64,000 bases of DNA from an uncultured Verrucomicrobiota bacterium (GCA_937872095.1 CALMNW010000022.1:1-64000), one strand, 5' to 3'; positions 8,233 to 17,241 are shown, counted from the stretch's first letter. Numbers and translations: made by a program. The notes: a model not told the origin generated them from the letters alone.

Positions 8233-8691
8233 TCAAAAACATAATTCGTGGATTCTGCCCCGATATGGCCAATCGTCGGCTCTTTCAACCAAACCCTTCC
8301 TCACCGGATTGGCTTCGACATAGGACCATTTCTCGGAATATTGGTCGGCGTTCCGGAGATAACGATCGAAATAATCCTCCTGCCATAAAGGCGCTTTCGC
8401 ACCGTTCAGGGCCTTCCACCGGCGGGAAGAAAACGATTTCCACATCTGCACCCATTTTTTCATCGGCATCGCTTCCCGGCCCGCGCGCGCAAAAAAGTGC
8501 ACATGATCCGGCATCAGGAGATAGTCGCCCACCCACCAACCGTTTCGTTTCCCCGCCAAGGCCCAAATATCGCGAAGGATTCCATGCAGCGCGTCATTGG
8601 CAAGAACCTTCTGCCGATGAGCCGAAACGACGGTGAAAAACACAATTGGCTCGGCGGCAAAAGGCGAAAGATGCGCCAAATGTTTGGACAT
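8233..8691 (-). CDS. REP-associated tyrosine transposase (RAYT, Y1_Tnp family)
   Basis: A 152-aa single-domain HUH transposase of the IS200-like RAYT group, which acts on REP hairpins. The HUH motif is HVH in YLLMPDHVHFF (residues 63-65). The catalytic Tyr is expected in EDYFDRYLRNADQY (about 105-118), and the usual YVEANPVRKGLV ending follows. The start at 8691 (MSKHLAHL) was chosen because the frame upstream is made of REP units, not protein-like sequence. The gene is bracketed by hairpin units on both sides, the expected arrangement for a RAYT and its substrates. It looks intact. Confidence 0.88.
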   Translation of the reverse strand: MSKHLAHLSPFAAEPIVFFTVVSAHRQKVLANDALHGILRDIWALAGKRNGWWVGDYLLMPDHVHFFARAGREAMPMKKWVQMWKSFSSRRWKALNGAKAPLWQEDYFDRYLRNADQYSEKWSYVEANPVRKGLVERADDWPYRGRIHELCF

Positions 8692-8749
8692 GCCCTCATT
8701 GATGCGAAGGACAAGAGTAAGAGTCAAGGGGATCTTGAACCACAATCTT

Positions 8750-8917
8750 CCCGGGACGAGGTCGTCCCGGCTCCAAACAGCCATTGCACCCTCTTTGGAG
8801 CCCCCGAGGACCCCGTCGGGGGAAAAGTTGTTTTCCAAAACAACCGGCACGGAGTCGTGCCGGCTCCAAACAGCCACTGACACTCTTTTTGGAACCCCTA
8901 CGACACCGTCGGGGTTT
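8750..8917. repeat. Cluster of four alternating REP-like hairpin units (BIME-like)
   Basis: The units alternate in orientation: direct 8750-8782 (stem CCGGGACGA/TCGTCCCGG plus tail CTCCAAACAGCC), inverted 8794-8822, direct 8844-8875 (stem CCGGCACG/CGTGCCGG plus the same tail), inverted 8888-8917. The stem bases differ between copies but change in pairs, while the unpaired tail is constant. This is the pattern of a structured element recognised by a RAYT. It also fills the spacer between the transposase gene and the end of the ABC gene. Confidence 0.85.
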
Positions 8918-8926
8918 GGCGCGTTT

Positions 8927-11848
8927 TCATGTCTTCGGCCGGCGCGCGGCGAGGCAGGCGGCCAGCGCCGCGTTCATGAGCCACAGGACTCCGAGGTCGA
9001 ATCCGTAGGTGCGGAACGTCGCCGTTCCGAGCCGTTTTTCCCCGGCCATGAAGGGCGCGCGGCCCCACGGCGATTCGGCCGGCTGGTAGACGGGATCCGC
9101 CAAGCGCACGAGACGCCCGCCCTGTTCGCGGATCGGATCCTGCACGCCTTTGCGGCGCACCAGATCGACGATCTTCCGGTTGACGTTCGCCTTGACGAAG
9201 GCGGCCAGACCTTCGTCTCCATGCTCGGCGAGCAAGGCGTCTTGGATCGCGTTGCGCCGGGCTTGCGCCGCGTCGCGCGCGGTTTGCAGCTCGCGCGACC
9301 AATCGCGCAAGGAGGACTTCAGCGCTTCCAAGACGGCGCGATCCGGCGGACGCCACTCCGCGACCGCATCGGCGGCGCCGGCGAACCGCTGGGTTTCGGT
9401 TCCCAACTCGCGGAATTCGCGGACGAGCAGCGCGCGGATATCTTCGGCGCGGTCCGGCGCCGCGAGCACCAGCGCATCGAGCCGGCCGCGCAGCGCCGGA
9501 ATCCGGTCGTGCACGAGATAATCCAACCCGGAGATTTCGCGGTCGACCGCCTCGAAATTCCGCTGGTAGGCGTTGGCCTGGACTTGCTCGACGGCCAGCA
9601 CCTCGAAGGCCCAGCGGGAAGCCGTCAGCTCGCCGAACCACGGCGGCGCGGCGTTCGGCGCGGCGCGCGAACGCAGATCGTCGAAGTCCACGATGAGCCC
9701 GCCCAGCAGCATCTGCGGCAGCAGCAGCAGCGGCAGCAGGATGTACGTCGTGACGGCGGACTTGAACCGGGCCGAGACGTTCAAGCCCAGAAATCCGCCG
9801 AAGACGGCCGCCGAAAACAGCGCGAACCACAGCTTGCCGTAAAAGTCCGGTATGCGCAGCACGCCGACCCCGATCGCCGCGCAAATCGCGGTTTGCAGCA
9901 GCGCCAGTCCGGCGACGTGCAGCATCTTCGCGCCCGCGTAGGCGCTCCAGCTCAGGTGCAGGAAGCGCTCGCGCCGCAGCACGCGGCGGTCGCGCACGAT
10001 CTCTTCCGCGCTGACGCTCAGGCCCAGGAAGATCGCCACGATGACGGCCATGAAGAAATAGACCGCCAGATAGGGATTGCCGCCGAAGACGTAGGCCGCG
10101 CCGGCCGCGCCGCGGCACAACCAGACCGTGAGGCCGGCCAGCAGCGGCGGTTCGAGCAGGTTCACGAGCACGTACGCCCGGTTGGCGACGCGCGCGCGCA
10201 CCGTTCGGGAGAGAAACACGCGGAGCTGCCCGGCCCAGCCGGGGCGGTTCAAATGGCGCGGCGGCGGTTCGGCGACCGGCGCGGCGGCGGCCGGCGGCGG
10301 CGCGCTCTGCCGCCAGGCGTCGTGCCAGAATTCCGGCGAGAAGCGGCGCTCGCGGGTAAACCGCCCGTCGGCGTCGGTCGCCTTGGATTCGATGAGCGCG
10401 AAGATCTGCTCGGGATGGACGTTGCCGCATTCGGGGCAGACGGCGCGGTCGGCGCCGGCCAGATGGACGGTCTCGCGGAAATGGCGCGCGGCTTCCAGCG
10501 GATGCCCCATGTAGATGGACACCCCGCCCTTGTCCAGGATCCACAGCGCGTCGAACTGCCGGAACAGGTTGGAGGAGGGCTGGTGGATGATCGCGATCAC
10601 CAGCCTTCCGCGCGCGGCCTGCGCCTTGAGCAGGCCCATCACGACGTCGGAATCCGCGGAAGACAGTCCCGACGTGGGTTCGTCCACGAAGAGAACCGAT
10701 GGCTCGCGGATCAGCTCCAGCGCGATGTTGAGCCGCTTGCGCTGGCCGCCGCTGATGGTTTTCGCCAGCGGGTTGCCGACCGGGAGATCGGCGATTTCCT
10801 CCTGCTGGAGTTCGGCCAGCATCCGGCGGACGCGTTCGCGGCGCTCGGCGTCCGACAGGCCGGCCAGGCACAGCCGGGCGTTGTAGTCGAGGTTCTCACG
10901 GACAGTCAGGTCTTCGAACAGCAGATCGTCCTGGGGCACGGTGCCGACGACGCCTTCGAGCGCGGCGGGATTCCGGTGGAGATCGATGCCGTTGAGGAGG
11001 ACCCGGCCGGCATCGGGTTTCAGGCTGCCGTTGAGCAGCTGGACCAGCGTGGATTTCCCCACGCCGCTGCCGCCCATGACGCCGACAAGGCGCCCGCCGG
11101 TTTCGCGGAAGGCAAAATCCCGGATGCCCCCCTCGCCGTTCGGAAAGCGGTACTCGAGCCCTTCGGCCTCGAAGCGGATCGGGGCGGCCGCCGCGCCGCC
11201 GCCGAACAGCCGCTCGATTTCGCAGCGATAGACCGCCTGCCCGCCGGCGTCGCGGAGGATCGCGCCGGCTTCGAGCGGATAAAACCGGCCGGCCGCCATC
11301 GGATTGTCGTCGAGGGAAATCTCGCCCCGCAGCGCGCGAACGAACAGGCGCTCGGTCCAGGGACTGTCGAGCGCGGCGATTTCCGCGCGCCACCCGGCGC
11401 GGCGGAAGCGCCGGCACCGGTCGCCGTCGGCTAGGTCCGGCCCGGCGGCGACGAATTGCCGCCACGCCGCGAGCTCGGGTTCCGGCACGTGGAAGGCCGC
11501 CGCCACGCGGGCCAGCAGCCGGTCGGCCCGCTCGCCGGCCTCCGGCAGCGCTTGGCGGATCTGCAGCGAATGCAGCAGGAACGACTGCTTTTCGGCGGGC
11601 GACAGGAGCTGGTCGAGACGGGCGCAGACGCCGTCGAGCGCCTTCTCCGGCGCGGCGGAATCGGTTTGGCCGGCGTAGAGTTCCAGCAGATCCGTGAAAA
11701 TGCCGAAGCTGGGATCCGCGCGGCGCAGGCCCAGCGTGCCGACGAGATACTCTTCCACCCAGCGGGCGGCATCGCCTTTCCGGTCGCCCGCCAGCGCGGC
11801 AAACACGGCGAAGACGTGGACGATCCCGTTCAGCGAGTGTTCATGCAT
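8927..11848 (-). CDS. ABCG-like exporter half-transporter with TerB-like N-terminal domain
   Basis: A 973-aa protein. Residues 1-200 form a helical, acid-rich domain resembling TerB-type regions (FAVFAALAGDRKGDAARWVEEYL). The ATPase follows, with Walker A GGSGVGKST (259-267), signature ISGGQRKRL (365-373) and Walker B VLFVDEPTSGL; helices at about 580-760 and near the C-terminus form an ABC2-type membrane part, ATPase first as in the ABCG/White group. A Cys pair (CPECG, about 461-465) lies between ATPase and permease and could bind zinc. It follows a secreted-protein gene by 21 bp and is likely co-expressed with it. The substrate is not evident. Confidence 0.8.
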   Translation of the reverse strand: MHEHSLNGIVHVFAVFAALAGDRKGDAARWVEEYLVGTLGLRRADPSFGIFTDLLELYAGQTDSAAPEKALDGVCARLDQLLSPAEKQSFLLHSLQIRQALPEAGERADRLLARVAAAFHVPEPELAAWRQFVAAGPDLADGDRCRRFRRAGWRAEIAALDSPWTERLFVRALRGEISLDDNPMAAGRFYPLEAGAILRDAGGQAVYRCEIERLFGGGAAAAPIRFEAEGLEYRFPNGEGGIRDFAFRETGGRLVGVMGGSGVGKSTLVQLLNGSLKPDAGRVLLNGIDLHRNPAALEGVVGTVPQDDLLFEDLTVRENLDYNARLCLAGLSDAERRERVRRMLAELQQEEIADLPVGNPLAKTISGGQRKRLNIALELIREPSVLFVDEPTSGLSSADSDVVMGLLKAQAARGRLVIAIIHQPSSNLFRQFDALWILDKGGVSIYMGHPLEAARHFRETVHLAGADRAVCPECGNVHPEQIFALIESKATDADGRFTRERRFSPEFWHDAWRQSAPPPAAAAPVAEPPPRHLNRPGWAGQLRVFLSRTVRARVANRAYVLVNLLEPPLLAGLTVWLCRGAAGAAYVFGGNPYLAVYFFMAVIVAIFLGLSVSAEEIVRDRRVLRRERFLHLSWSAYAGAKMLHVAGLALLQTAICAAIGVGVLRIPDFYGKLWFALFSAAVFGGFLGLNVSARFKSAVTTYILLPLLLLPQMLLGGLIVDFDDLRSRAAPNAAPPWFGELTASRWAFEVLAVEQVQANAYQRNFEAVDREISGLDYLVHDRIPALRGRLDALVLAAPDRAEDIRALLVREFRELGTETQRFAGAADAVAEWRPPDRAVLEALKSSLRDWSRELQTARDAAQARRNAIQDALLAEHGDEGLAAFVKANVNRKIVDLVRRKGVQDPIREQGGRLVRLADPVYQPAESPWGRAPFMAGEKRLGTATFRTYGFDLGVLWLMNAALAACLAARRPKT

Positions 11849-11869
11849 GGGACGGAGCCGAATCCTCCG

Positions 11870-12691
11870 CTAGCGGACGATGTGATTGCGGGCCTTGCCG
11901 ATGACGGGGCGCAGCGCATCCAGCTGCGCCGGCGTGATGACGGGCTTGTCGCCCAGAATGATGAAGATGGAAGCCAGGAAATTCAGCCGGTCGTGCGCTT
12001 CCACCCAGGAGGCGAATTCCGGGCTTTCGCCCATGCGGTTCAGCAGCTGGTTGTAGGCCTGGAAGGAATCGCGCAGGTAGGCGACGTACATCATGGACGA
12101 CGCATCGTAGTTGGAGAGATAGCACAGCTCCGAGGTGAGATAGAGGCCTTCGAGCAGGAAGCCGTAGAGATTGTCCGCCGCGAATTCCACGCCGTCGCTG
12201 GTCTGCAGCTTGTCCTGCCAGAGCTTGTTGTTTTCCTGCTCCTTGGCCAGCTGCCGCAGCCGTTCGTCGCCGCCGGGATCGTCGATCCCTTCGAGCGCCT
12301 CGCGGTAGCGGCGTTCCATCTCGGGCTGCGGATAGCCCACCAGGTCGAGCAGCCGATAGACGGCCTCGCCGTAGCGGGCGGCGTCCGCCTGCCGGCCGAA
12401 CGTCGACGCGTAGGTCAGATCCATCAGATAGATGCCGCTCATCAGCCGGCGCATCACGATGCCTTGGTAGCCATCGACGTCGACGGGCGCGACGAGTTCC
12501 GGCAGGTAGGACGCGCCGATTTCGCGCAGGGCCGCCATCACCTCGCCCATCTGCGGGCTTTCCTTTTCGATGGCCTCGAAGTCGCTCCGGATCGCCTGGC
12601 GCAGCGTCTCGGAAATTTCGGCCGCCGGCGCGGCGGCGACCGCCCCCAGCAACAGGCATCCCAACGCCATCCCGAATGCTTTCGTCTTCAT
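11870..12691 (-). CDS. Secreted protein of unknown function, partner of the ABC gene
   Basis: A 273-aa protein with a signal peptide (cleavage near AAAPAAE). The mature part is almost wholly alpha-helical and acidic with many Tyr and Leu, for example LLEGLYLTSELCYLSNYDAS and LLNRMGESPEFASWVEAHDR. No catalytic motif or known family is recognised. It is the first gene of a two-gene unit with the TerB-like/ABC fusion 21 bp downstream, so an extracytoplasmic accessory role for that transporter is plausible. A divergent intergenic region of about 170 bp separates it from the STAS gene. Confidence 0.7.
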   Translation of the reverse strand: MKTKAFGMALGCLLLGAVAAAPAAEISETLRQAIRSDFEAIEKESPQMGEVMAALREIGASYLPELVAPVDVDGYQGIVMRRLMSGIYLMDLTYASTFGRQADAARYGEAVYRLLDLVGYPQPEMERRYREALEGIDDPGGDERLRQLAKEQENNKLWQDKLQTSDGVEFAADNLYGFLLEGLYLTSELCYLSNYDASSMMYVAYLRDSFQAYNQLLNRMGESPEFASWVEAHDRLNFLASIFIILGDKPVITPAQLDALRPVIGKARNHIVR

Positions 12692-12859
12692 GCGTCACCT
12701 CTCTGCGGGCGGCAGGCCCCGGACCGAGGCGCCACCCCGAGGCAAATGCTGGACCATTCGCCGGGTGGCGTCAATCGGTTTCGCGGTTCCGCCAAGCCGT
12801 TTTCTTGCCTCGCCGGGGCCGCACGTGCTACAACGCCCCCATCAAGAAAGGCGGAAACC

Positions 12860-13222
12860 ATGGCGCTGACCATCAAAGTATTGGAAAACAAACCGCGCGT
12901 GTTCGTGGTTTCGCTGGCCGGGTCGCTCGACAGCACGACGGCCCCCGCGCTGGAAACGAAACTGGAGTATCTGCTCGCCGAAGGCGGGGCCAAGGTCATC
13001 ACGCTGGATCTGGCGGAGCTGACGTTCATCAGCAGCATGGGCATCCGGATCATCTTCAAGACCCGGAAAGATCTGTCCCGCGCCGGCGGCTACCTGTGCC
13101 TGGCGCGCATTCCGCCGCCGGTCCAAAAAGCCCTCGAGATCATCGAAGCCCTGCCTTCCATGCAGATCTTCGCCAGCATCGAGGAAATGGACGCCTATCT
13201 GGCCAAGATGCAGGGGCTGTAG
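12860..13222 (+). CDS. Stand-alone STAS-domain protein (anti-anti-sigma type)
   Basis: A 120-aa STAS domain with the phosphorylatable Ser in ITLDLAELTFISSMGIRIIF. Unlike the STAS gene at 6679 it has no phosphatase or kinase neighbour, and sequence similarity between the two is limited to the fold motifs. Start ATG 12860 follows AGAAAGG. It could be a second substrate of the relay at 2036-7441 or serve an unlinked one. Confidence 0.88.
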   Translation: MALTIKVLENKPRVFVVSLAGSLDSTTAPALETKLEYLLAEGGAKVITLDLAELTFISSMGIRIIFKTRKDLSRAGGYLCLARIPPPVQKALEIIEALPSMQIFASIEEMDAYLAKMQGL

Positions 13223-13287
13223 ATTTCGAATTCCGGGGGGCTTGCGGAAGGTTCGCGGTGAATCCGCATGGACGCGCGGCACCGGAT

Positions 13288-13326
13288 CTCAATATCCAAT
13301 ATTCAATGTCCAATATCCAATGTTCA
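13288..13326 (+). repeat. Intergenic repeat family D (TCAATATCCAAT type), copy 1
   Basis: A 39-nt iteration of CAATATTCAATGTCC-like steps. An inverted copy lies at 57545-57583, agreeing at about 34 of 39 positions. It occupies the gap between the STAS gene and the convergent CDF-like gene. Confidence 0.75.
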
Positions 13327-13354
13327 AGTGAACAGCCTGGGCATTGAATAAACA

Positions 13355-13373
13355 GCCCCGGCCTCAGCGGGGC
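13355..13373 (-). terminator. Hairpin terminator for the CDF-like gene
   Basis: Stem GCCCCG/CGGGGC with a 7-nt loop, read on the minus strand 27 bp after the CDF-like stop and followed by TGTTTATT. The T-run is imperfect. The hairpin may also serve the STAS gene on the + strand. Confidence 0.5.
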
Positions 13374-13399
13374 CAGTTACAACAAAACCGGAAAGGCGT

Positions 13400-14365
13400 C
13401 TAGCGATCCCGCGGCGAGCCGGCCGGTTCGGTGGACAGCCCGATCGTGACGTGGCTGTTCCGGATCTGGCTTTCGATCCGATGGCGGAGGCTGGCGGCCA
13501 CGGCCTGGATCTCCCCCGCCTTTTTCTCCGGATCGAATTCCAGGAAGATGTCGACGTAGGCTTCCGCGCCCGCGCGGCGCGACCGGATGCCGTGCAGGAA
13601 GGCGTAGTCGTCGAAATGCCGCGCCAGTTCCCGCAGGATCAGGAGCTGGTCCGATTCCTCGAGCGTCCGGTCGAGCAGGTCGCCCACCGACGTGGAGAAG
13701 ATGCCCAGCGCGGCCATGAGGATGGAGCCGGCGATGACCAGCGACGCCGCCGGATCGACGTAGCGCACCCATTCGTAGCGCGCCAGCGCGAGGCTCAGCC
13801 CCAGCGAAAGCAGGATGAAGACGTTGGCCGCCGCGCGGGTGAAATGCAGCCGGGCCTGCGCCTCCAGCAGCGGCGAGTGCTCCGCCTGCGCCGCGCGCCG
13901 GCTGCGCCGCGCCACGACGGCGTTGATCACCGCATACACCGCCTGGGCCGCCAGGCTGATCTGCACGCCGATGCCGGCGACGTGAGTTGGATGCACGAAG
14001 TTGCGCAGGGCGTTGCCGACGATGATCAGCAGGCAGACGGCCATCAGCATGCCCACGATCAGGCTCGTCAGGTTCTCCATTTTGCCGAGGCCGTAGTCGA
14101 ACCCTCCGCCCGAACCGCGCGCCATCCGCCGGATGGCCCACCACGACAGGAACACCGCCACGAACTCGAGGAAGGTCTTGCAGAAATCGGCCAGGATCAC
14201 CGCCGAATGGGCCGCGATCATGGCGGCGAACGTGATCGCCACGTCCGCGAACGCCATGACGGCCGCCTGGCGGGCGGCCCGTTCCCGCGGATTGCCGCGC
14301 GCGCGGGCGGCCGCAAGGCCCTTGGCCCCGGCCGCGGAGGCCAACTTGGATGCCGCGTCGTTCAT
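13400..14365 (-). CDS. Cation diffusion facilitator-like membrane protein with atypical metal site
   Basis: A 321-aa protein with about six membrane helices and a C-terminal cytoplasmic domain (YVDIFLEFDPEKKAGEIQAVA) typical of CDF transporters. YGLGKMENL matches the FGHGKxESL landmark after helix 2. However, the two metal-binding motifs of helices 2 and 5, usually DxxxD and HxxxD, do not appear in place: alignment by eye puts Lys and Glu in helix 2, and HFTRA in helix 5. The cargo may therefore differ from zinc or iron, or the site may be lost. The start at MNDAASK was preferred to an upstream ATG at 14401. The promoter region is shared with the divergent GGDEF gene. Confidence 0.72.
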   Translation of the reverse strand: MNDAASKLASAAGAKGLAAARARGNPRERAARQAAVMAFADVAITFAAMIAAHSAVILADFCKTFLEFVAVFLSWWAIRRMARGSGGGFDYGLGKMENLTSLIVGMLMAVCLLIIVGNALRNFVHPTHVAGIGVQISLAAQAVYAVINAVVARRSRRAAQAEHSPLLEAQARLHFTRAAANVFILLSLGLSLALARYEWVRYVDPAASLVIAGSILMAALGIFSTSVGDLLDRTLEESDQLLILRELARHFDDYAFLHGIRSRRAGAEAYVDIFLEFDPEKKAGEIQAVAASLRHRIESQIRNSHVTIGLSTEPAGSPRDR

Positions 14366-14463
14366 GGTGCGCAGGATAGCCGGCCGGCCCGCATTCGCCA
14401 AGCGGGATCGGCGCGCCCCCTCTCCGATTGACCGCCCTCCCCCGGCCGGCGTATGCTCGGCCC

Positions 14464-15768
14464 ATGGATTTTTCAGCCGAAATCGCCCGTTTCGTCACCG
14501 CCGCCGTCGGCGGCATCTACATCGTCGACGAGCAAACCCGCGAGATCGCGTTCGCCGATCCGTTCGTGGAACGCCTGTACGGTCCCGCGCTGGCGGGAAA
14601 GCGCGCGGCCGACGTCTTCCCGTGGGAAGCCCGGAGCCTCCACGCACCGCTGGCCCGCGGCGAGGCCACGGAGTGGGAATGCGTCGACCGGGAACGCAAG
14701 ATCTACTGGCGCCTGCACCACGGGCTGTTCGACAAGGACGGCGCGACCTACAAGATCGGCCAGCTGACCGACACGACCGAATACATGCTCCTGAGCCAGG
14801 AGGTCACCGAATATTCCGTCCTGTCCGAAAAGGTGTCCACGTTCCAGTCCGCCATGCTGGAAAAGATTTCCGCGTCCCACTCCGCGCTGCTGCCGGTCGT
14901 CGCCGGCTTCTTCAAGACGCCCCGGATCTACTTCCTGCTGGCCCGCAACGGCCGGCTCGAAACCGCGGCCTACGCCGCCGGCGCCGGAGCCGAAACGCGC
15001 GGCCGCGCCCCCCTCGCCCCCGCCCACGACGCCGCGTTCGGCGCGCCGGGGCGCATCGAACTCGGATTCGCCGATCTCGCGGAACCGGTTCGCGCGTTCA
15101 TCGCGGCCCAGGGCGGCGAAACGCGCAACCGCTACGTCCGGCTGTGCGCCGGGACCTTCTCCGACCAGCGCTACGCCCTCTATCTCGAACTGGACGAGCG
15201 GACCGACCGGAAAGCCCTGGACATCGCCATTCTCGCCGCGATCATCGCGCTGTGCGTGGAAAACAGCCTCCTGCGGGAGGAAATCATCTACGAAAGCGAG
15301 CACGACAAGCTCACCGGCCTCTACAACAAGGGCAAATACCTCGCCCGGCTGAAGAACGAATATCCCCATCTCGATTCCGTCGCCATCTTCAACTTCGACG
15401 TCAACTATCTCAAGCAGACCAACGATCGCTACGGTCACGAAGCCGGCGACCGCCTGCTGATGAAGGCCGCCGCCAGCATCCGCCAGGTCACTTCCGAAAA
15501 CGTCCATGGCTACCGCCTCGGCGGCGACGAATACCTGATGATCGCCTGCAACGGGAAAGAAGCGGACGTCGAGCCCCTGAAGGCGCGGTGGGAAGAAGCG
15601 CTGGCGGAAGTGAACCGGGAAACGGGCGACGGCATCCCGTGCATCATTGCCGTCGGCACGGCGTTCGCCGAAAAGCCCTACGACTTCGCCGAGCTGATGA
15701 AGATCGCCGACGCGCGCATGTACGAAGACAAGCGGCGCAAGAAGAAGCCCGGCGAAGAAATCCGCTGA
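14464..15768 (+). CDS. PAS-like/GGDEF diguanylate cyclase
   Basis: A 434-aa cytoplasmic signalling protein. Residues 1-105 look like a PAS domain (GGIYIVDEQTREIAFADPFVERLYG). A central region (about 130-260) resembles a GAF-type sensor, and the C-terminal GGDEF domain (about 275-425) carries HDKLTGLYNKGKY, FDVNYLKQTND and the active-site GGDEY (353-357). The Phe to Tyr change in the last position is tolerated in active cyclases. No RxxD inhibitory site precedes the motif. No membrane segment is seen. The gene is monocistronic by position. Confidence 0.88.
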   Translation: MDFSAEIARFVTAAVGGIYIVDEQTREIAFADPFVERLYGPALAGKRAADVFPWEARSLHAPLARGEATEWECVDRERKIYWRLHHGLFDKDGATYKIGQLTDTTEYMLLSQEVTEYSVLSEKVSTFQSAMLEKISASHSALLPVVAGFFKTPRIYFLLARNGRLETAAYAAGAGAETRGRAPLAPAHDAAFGAPGRIELGFADLAEPVRAFIAAQGGETRNRYVRLCAGTFSDQRYALYLELDERTDRKALDIAILAAIIALCVENSLLREEIIYESEHDKLTGLYNKGKYLARLKNEYPHLDSVAIFNFDVNYLKQTNDRYGHEAGDRLLMKAAASIRQVTSENVHGYRLGGDEYLMIACNGKEADVEPLKARWEEALAEVNRETGDGIPCIIAVGTAFAEKPYDFAELMKIADARMYEDKRRKKKPGEEIR

Positions 15769-15855
15769 TTCCCCTTCAGCGGAAACCGTCAATCAGCCGG
15801 TTTGCCTCATCGCGACTGATGATTCAACCGCACCCAGTTGCTTCGGCACCATGAG

Positions 15856-17217
15856 CTAGCGATTCGGCTCTCGCCCCAGCCGATGCAGGCGCTCAACCAG
15901 ATCGCGCGGAGCAACAAACACCATGGCTCTTCCCCGCTTGCCCGGTTCCAGCAATTTCTTGGCCTGCAGCTGGAGCAAATCCGTCCGTGCCGTTTGATAG
16001 GCTACGCCCTGGCTTTCCTGGTGGCTCCAAATGGTATACTCCCGCCCGGGATGCTTCAACGCATGTCGCAACAGATCGGTCTGGCGATGATTGAACAGCC
16101 GAAGCGCCCGCAGACTGGCCTCCAATTCGCGCACTTCAACCGTCTTGCGATCGATATAGGCATGGAGTTCATTGATGGCCTGTTCGAGCACCTTGGCCTG
16201 ATGAACGATGAAATAGGTCAGATCGTTGTCGTCCGTTTCCACCAGCAGATAGGACCGGGCATACTTCGCCGGGGCCTTTCGCAAAATGGTGGAAATGGAA
16301 ATGAACTCAAACAGCCAGAATCCGCTATGCAACATGGCCCAATAGAACAACGCCCGCGCCGTCCGTCCGTTGCCGTCCACGAACGGATGGTCGTAGGCCA
16401 GCCAAAAATGCAAAATGATCGCCCGCACGGCCGGATGGATGAAGAATCCCGGCGTCTTGCCGTTGGCGAAGTCGCACATGGCTTGGCAACGCGCCGGCAG
16501 TTCATCCGCCGGCGGCGGATCGTGATACACCTCGCCCTCGATGTCGTTCACGACGATCCGCTGATCCGGTCGGCGGAACCGACCCGCCATCTCCGGATCG
16601 TCCAATGTGTTCTCGGCGACCAACCGGTGCATTTCCATGACCAGATCCGCGGTCATTTCCCGATCCTTGATCCCCACGATCCGCCGCATCGTCCGATAGT
16701 TGTTCAGGATCATCTGCTCGCTTTTGTCCCGAGCCGAACGTCCGGAACGAAGCATTTCCTTGGCGACTTCCCGCGTCGTCACGGCTCCTTCGAGCTGGCT
16801 GGACGTGATGGCCTCTTCGATCAACGACCGAATCAGGTACTGGTCGCGCGTCTGGGGATTTTTGATTGCTTCCGGCGTGGACTGCACAAAGCCGCAGGCC
16901 TGACGATCAATCCGGTGCAGTTTCTCTTGAACCAGATCGGGCACCCAGAATTGAAACGGATTCCCCTTCTTGTCCAACAACGGCAGCGAACGAAATTGTC
17001 CCGTACGCCTGGTCTTCAGGGCAAACCACCATTCTTCCAACGTCACCCCCTCCGGCGGCGGCAACCGACGCAAGGTGTCCCAATGCGGATACTGCTTTTG
17101 AATCCGCTCGTCCAAGGATGTCCCCAGTACCTGCGCCAGCTTATGCGGGGACAATTCCATGATCTTGCCAAACAGGAGGTCTTGACTCGGAGGCAATTGT
17201 GGCCGTTTGAGTTGCAT
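15856..17217 (-). CDS. Fic-domain AMP-transferase with N-terminal inhibitory motif and C-terminal winged helix
   Basis: A 453-aa class II Fic protein. The core motif HPFVDGNGRTAR (277-288) is complete, so transfer of AMP (or a related nucleotide part) to a target hydroxyl is expected. The autoinhibitory helix motif SSQLEG (139-144) is intact and should hold the enzyme off until released. Residues from about 370 look like a winged-helix DNA-binding domain (EYTIWSHQESQGVAYQTART). The upstream DNA is far richer in A+T than the neighbourhood and carries two dyads, consistent with autoregulation and perhaps with recent acquisition. The target is unknown. Confidence 0.9.
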   Translation of the reverse strand: MQLKRPQLPPSQDLLFGKIMELSPHKLAQVLGTSLDERIQKQYPHWDTLRRLPPPEGVTLEEWWFALKTRRTGQFRSLPLLDKKGNPFQFWVPDLVQEKLHRIDRQACGFVQSTPEAIKNPQTRDQYLIRSLIEEAITSSQLEGAVTTREVAKEMLRSGRSARDKSEQMILNNYRTMRRIVGIKDREMTADLVMEMHRLVAENTLDDPEMAGRFRRPDQRIVVNDIEGEVYHDPPPADELPARCQAMCDFANGKTPGFFIHPAVRAIILHFWLAYDHPFVDGNGRTARALFYWAMLHSGFWLFEFISISTILRKAPAKYARSYLLVETDDNDLTYFIVHQAKVLEQAINELHAYIDRKTVEVRELEASLRALRLFNHRQTDLLRHALKHPGREYTIWSHQESQGVAYQTARTDLLQLQAKKLLEPGKRGRAMVFVAPRDLVERLHRLGREPNR

Positions 17218-17241
17218 ATTTTTTAAATTCTCCTGCCAGTT

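Noticed and set aside
8692..8883. Extended N-terminus for the RAYT protein
   Set aside because: The extra 64 codons are translated REP units; the family start fits MSKHLAHL at 8691.
8158..8917. CRISPR array
   Set aside because: Units are hairpins in alternating orientation with irregular gaps and no uniform spacers; no cas gene is present.
8633..11434. A 933-codon open frame on the + strand opposite the ABC gene
   Set aside because: Antisense shadow: the minus strand holds intact Walker and signature motifs, and the + translation shows none.
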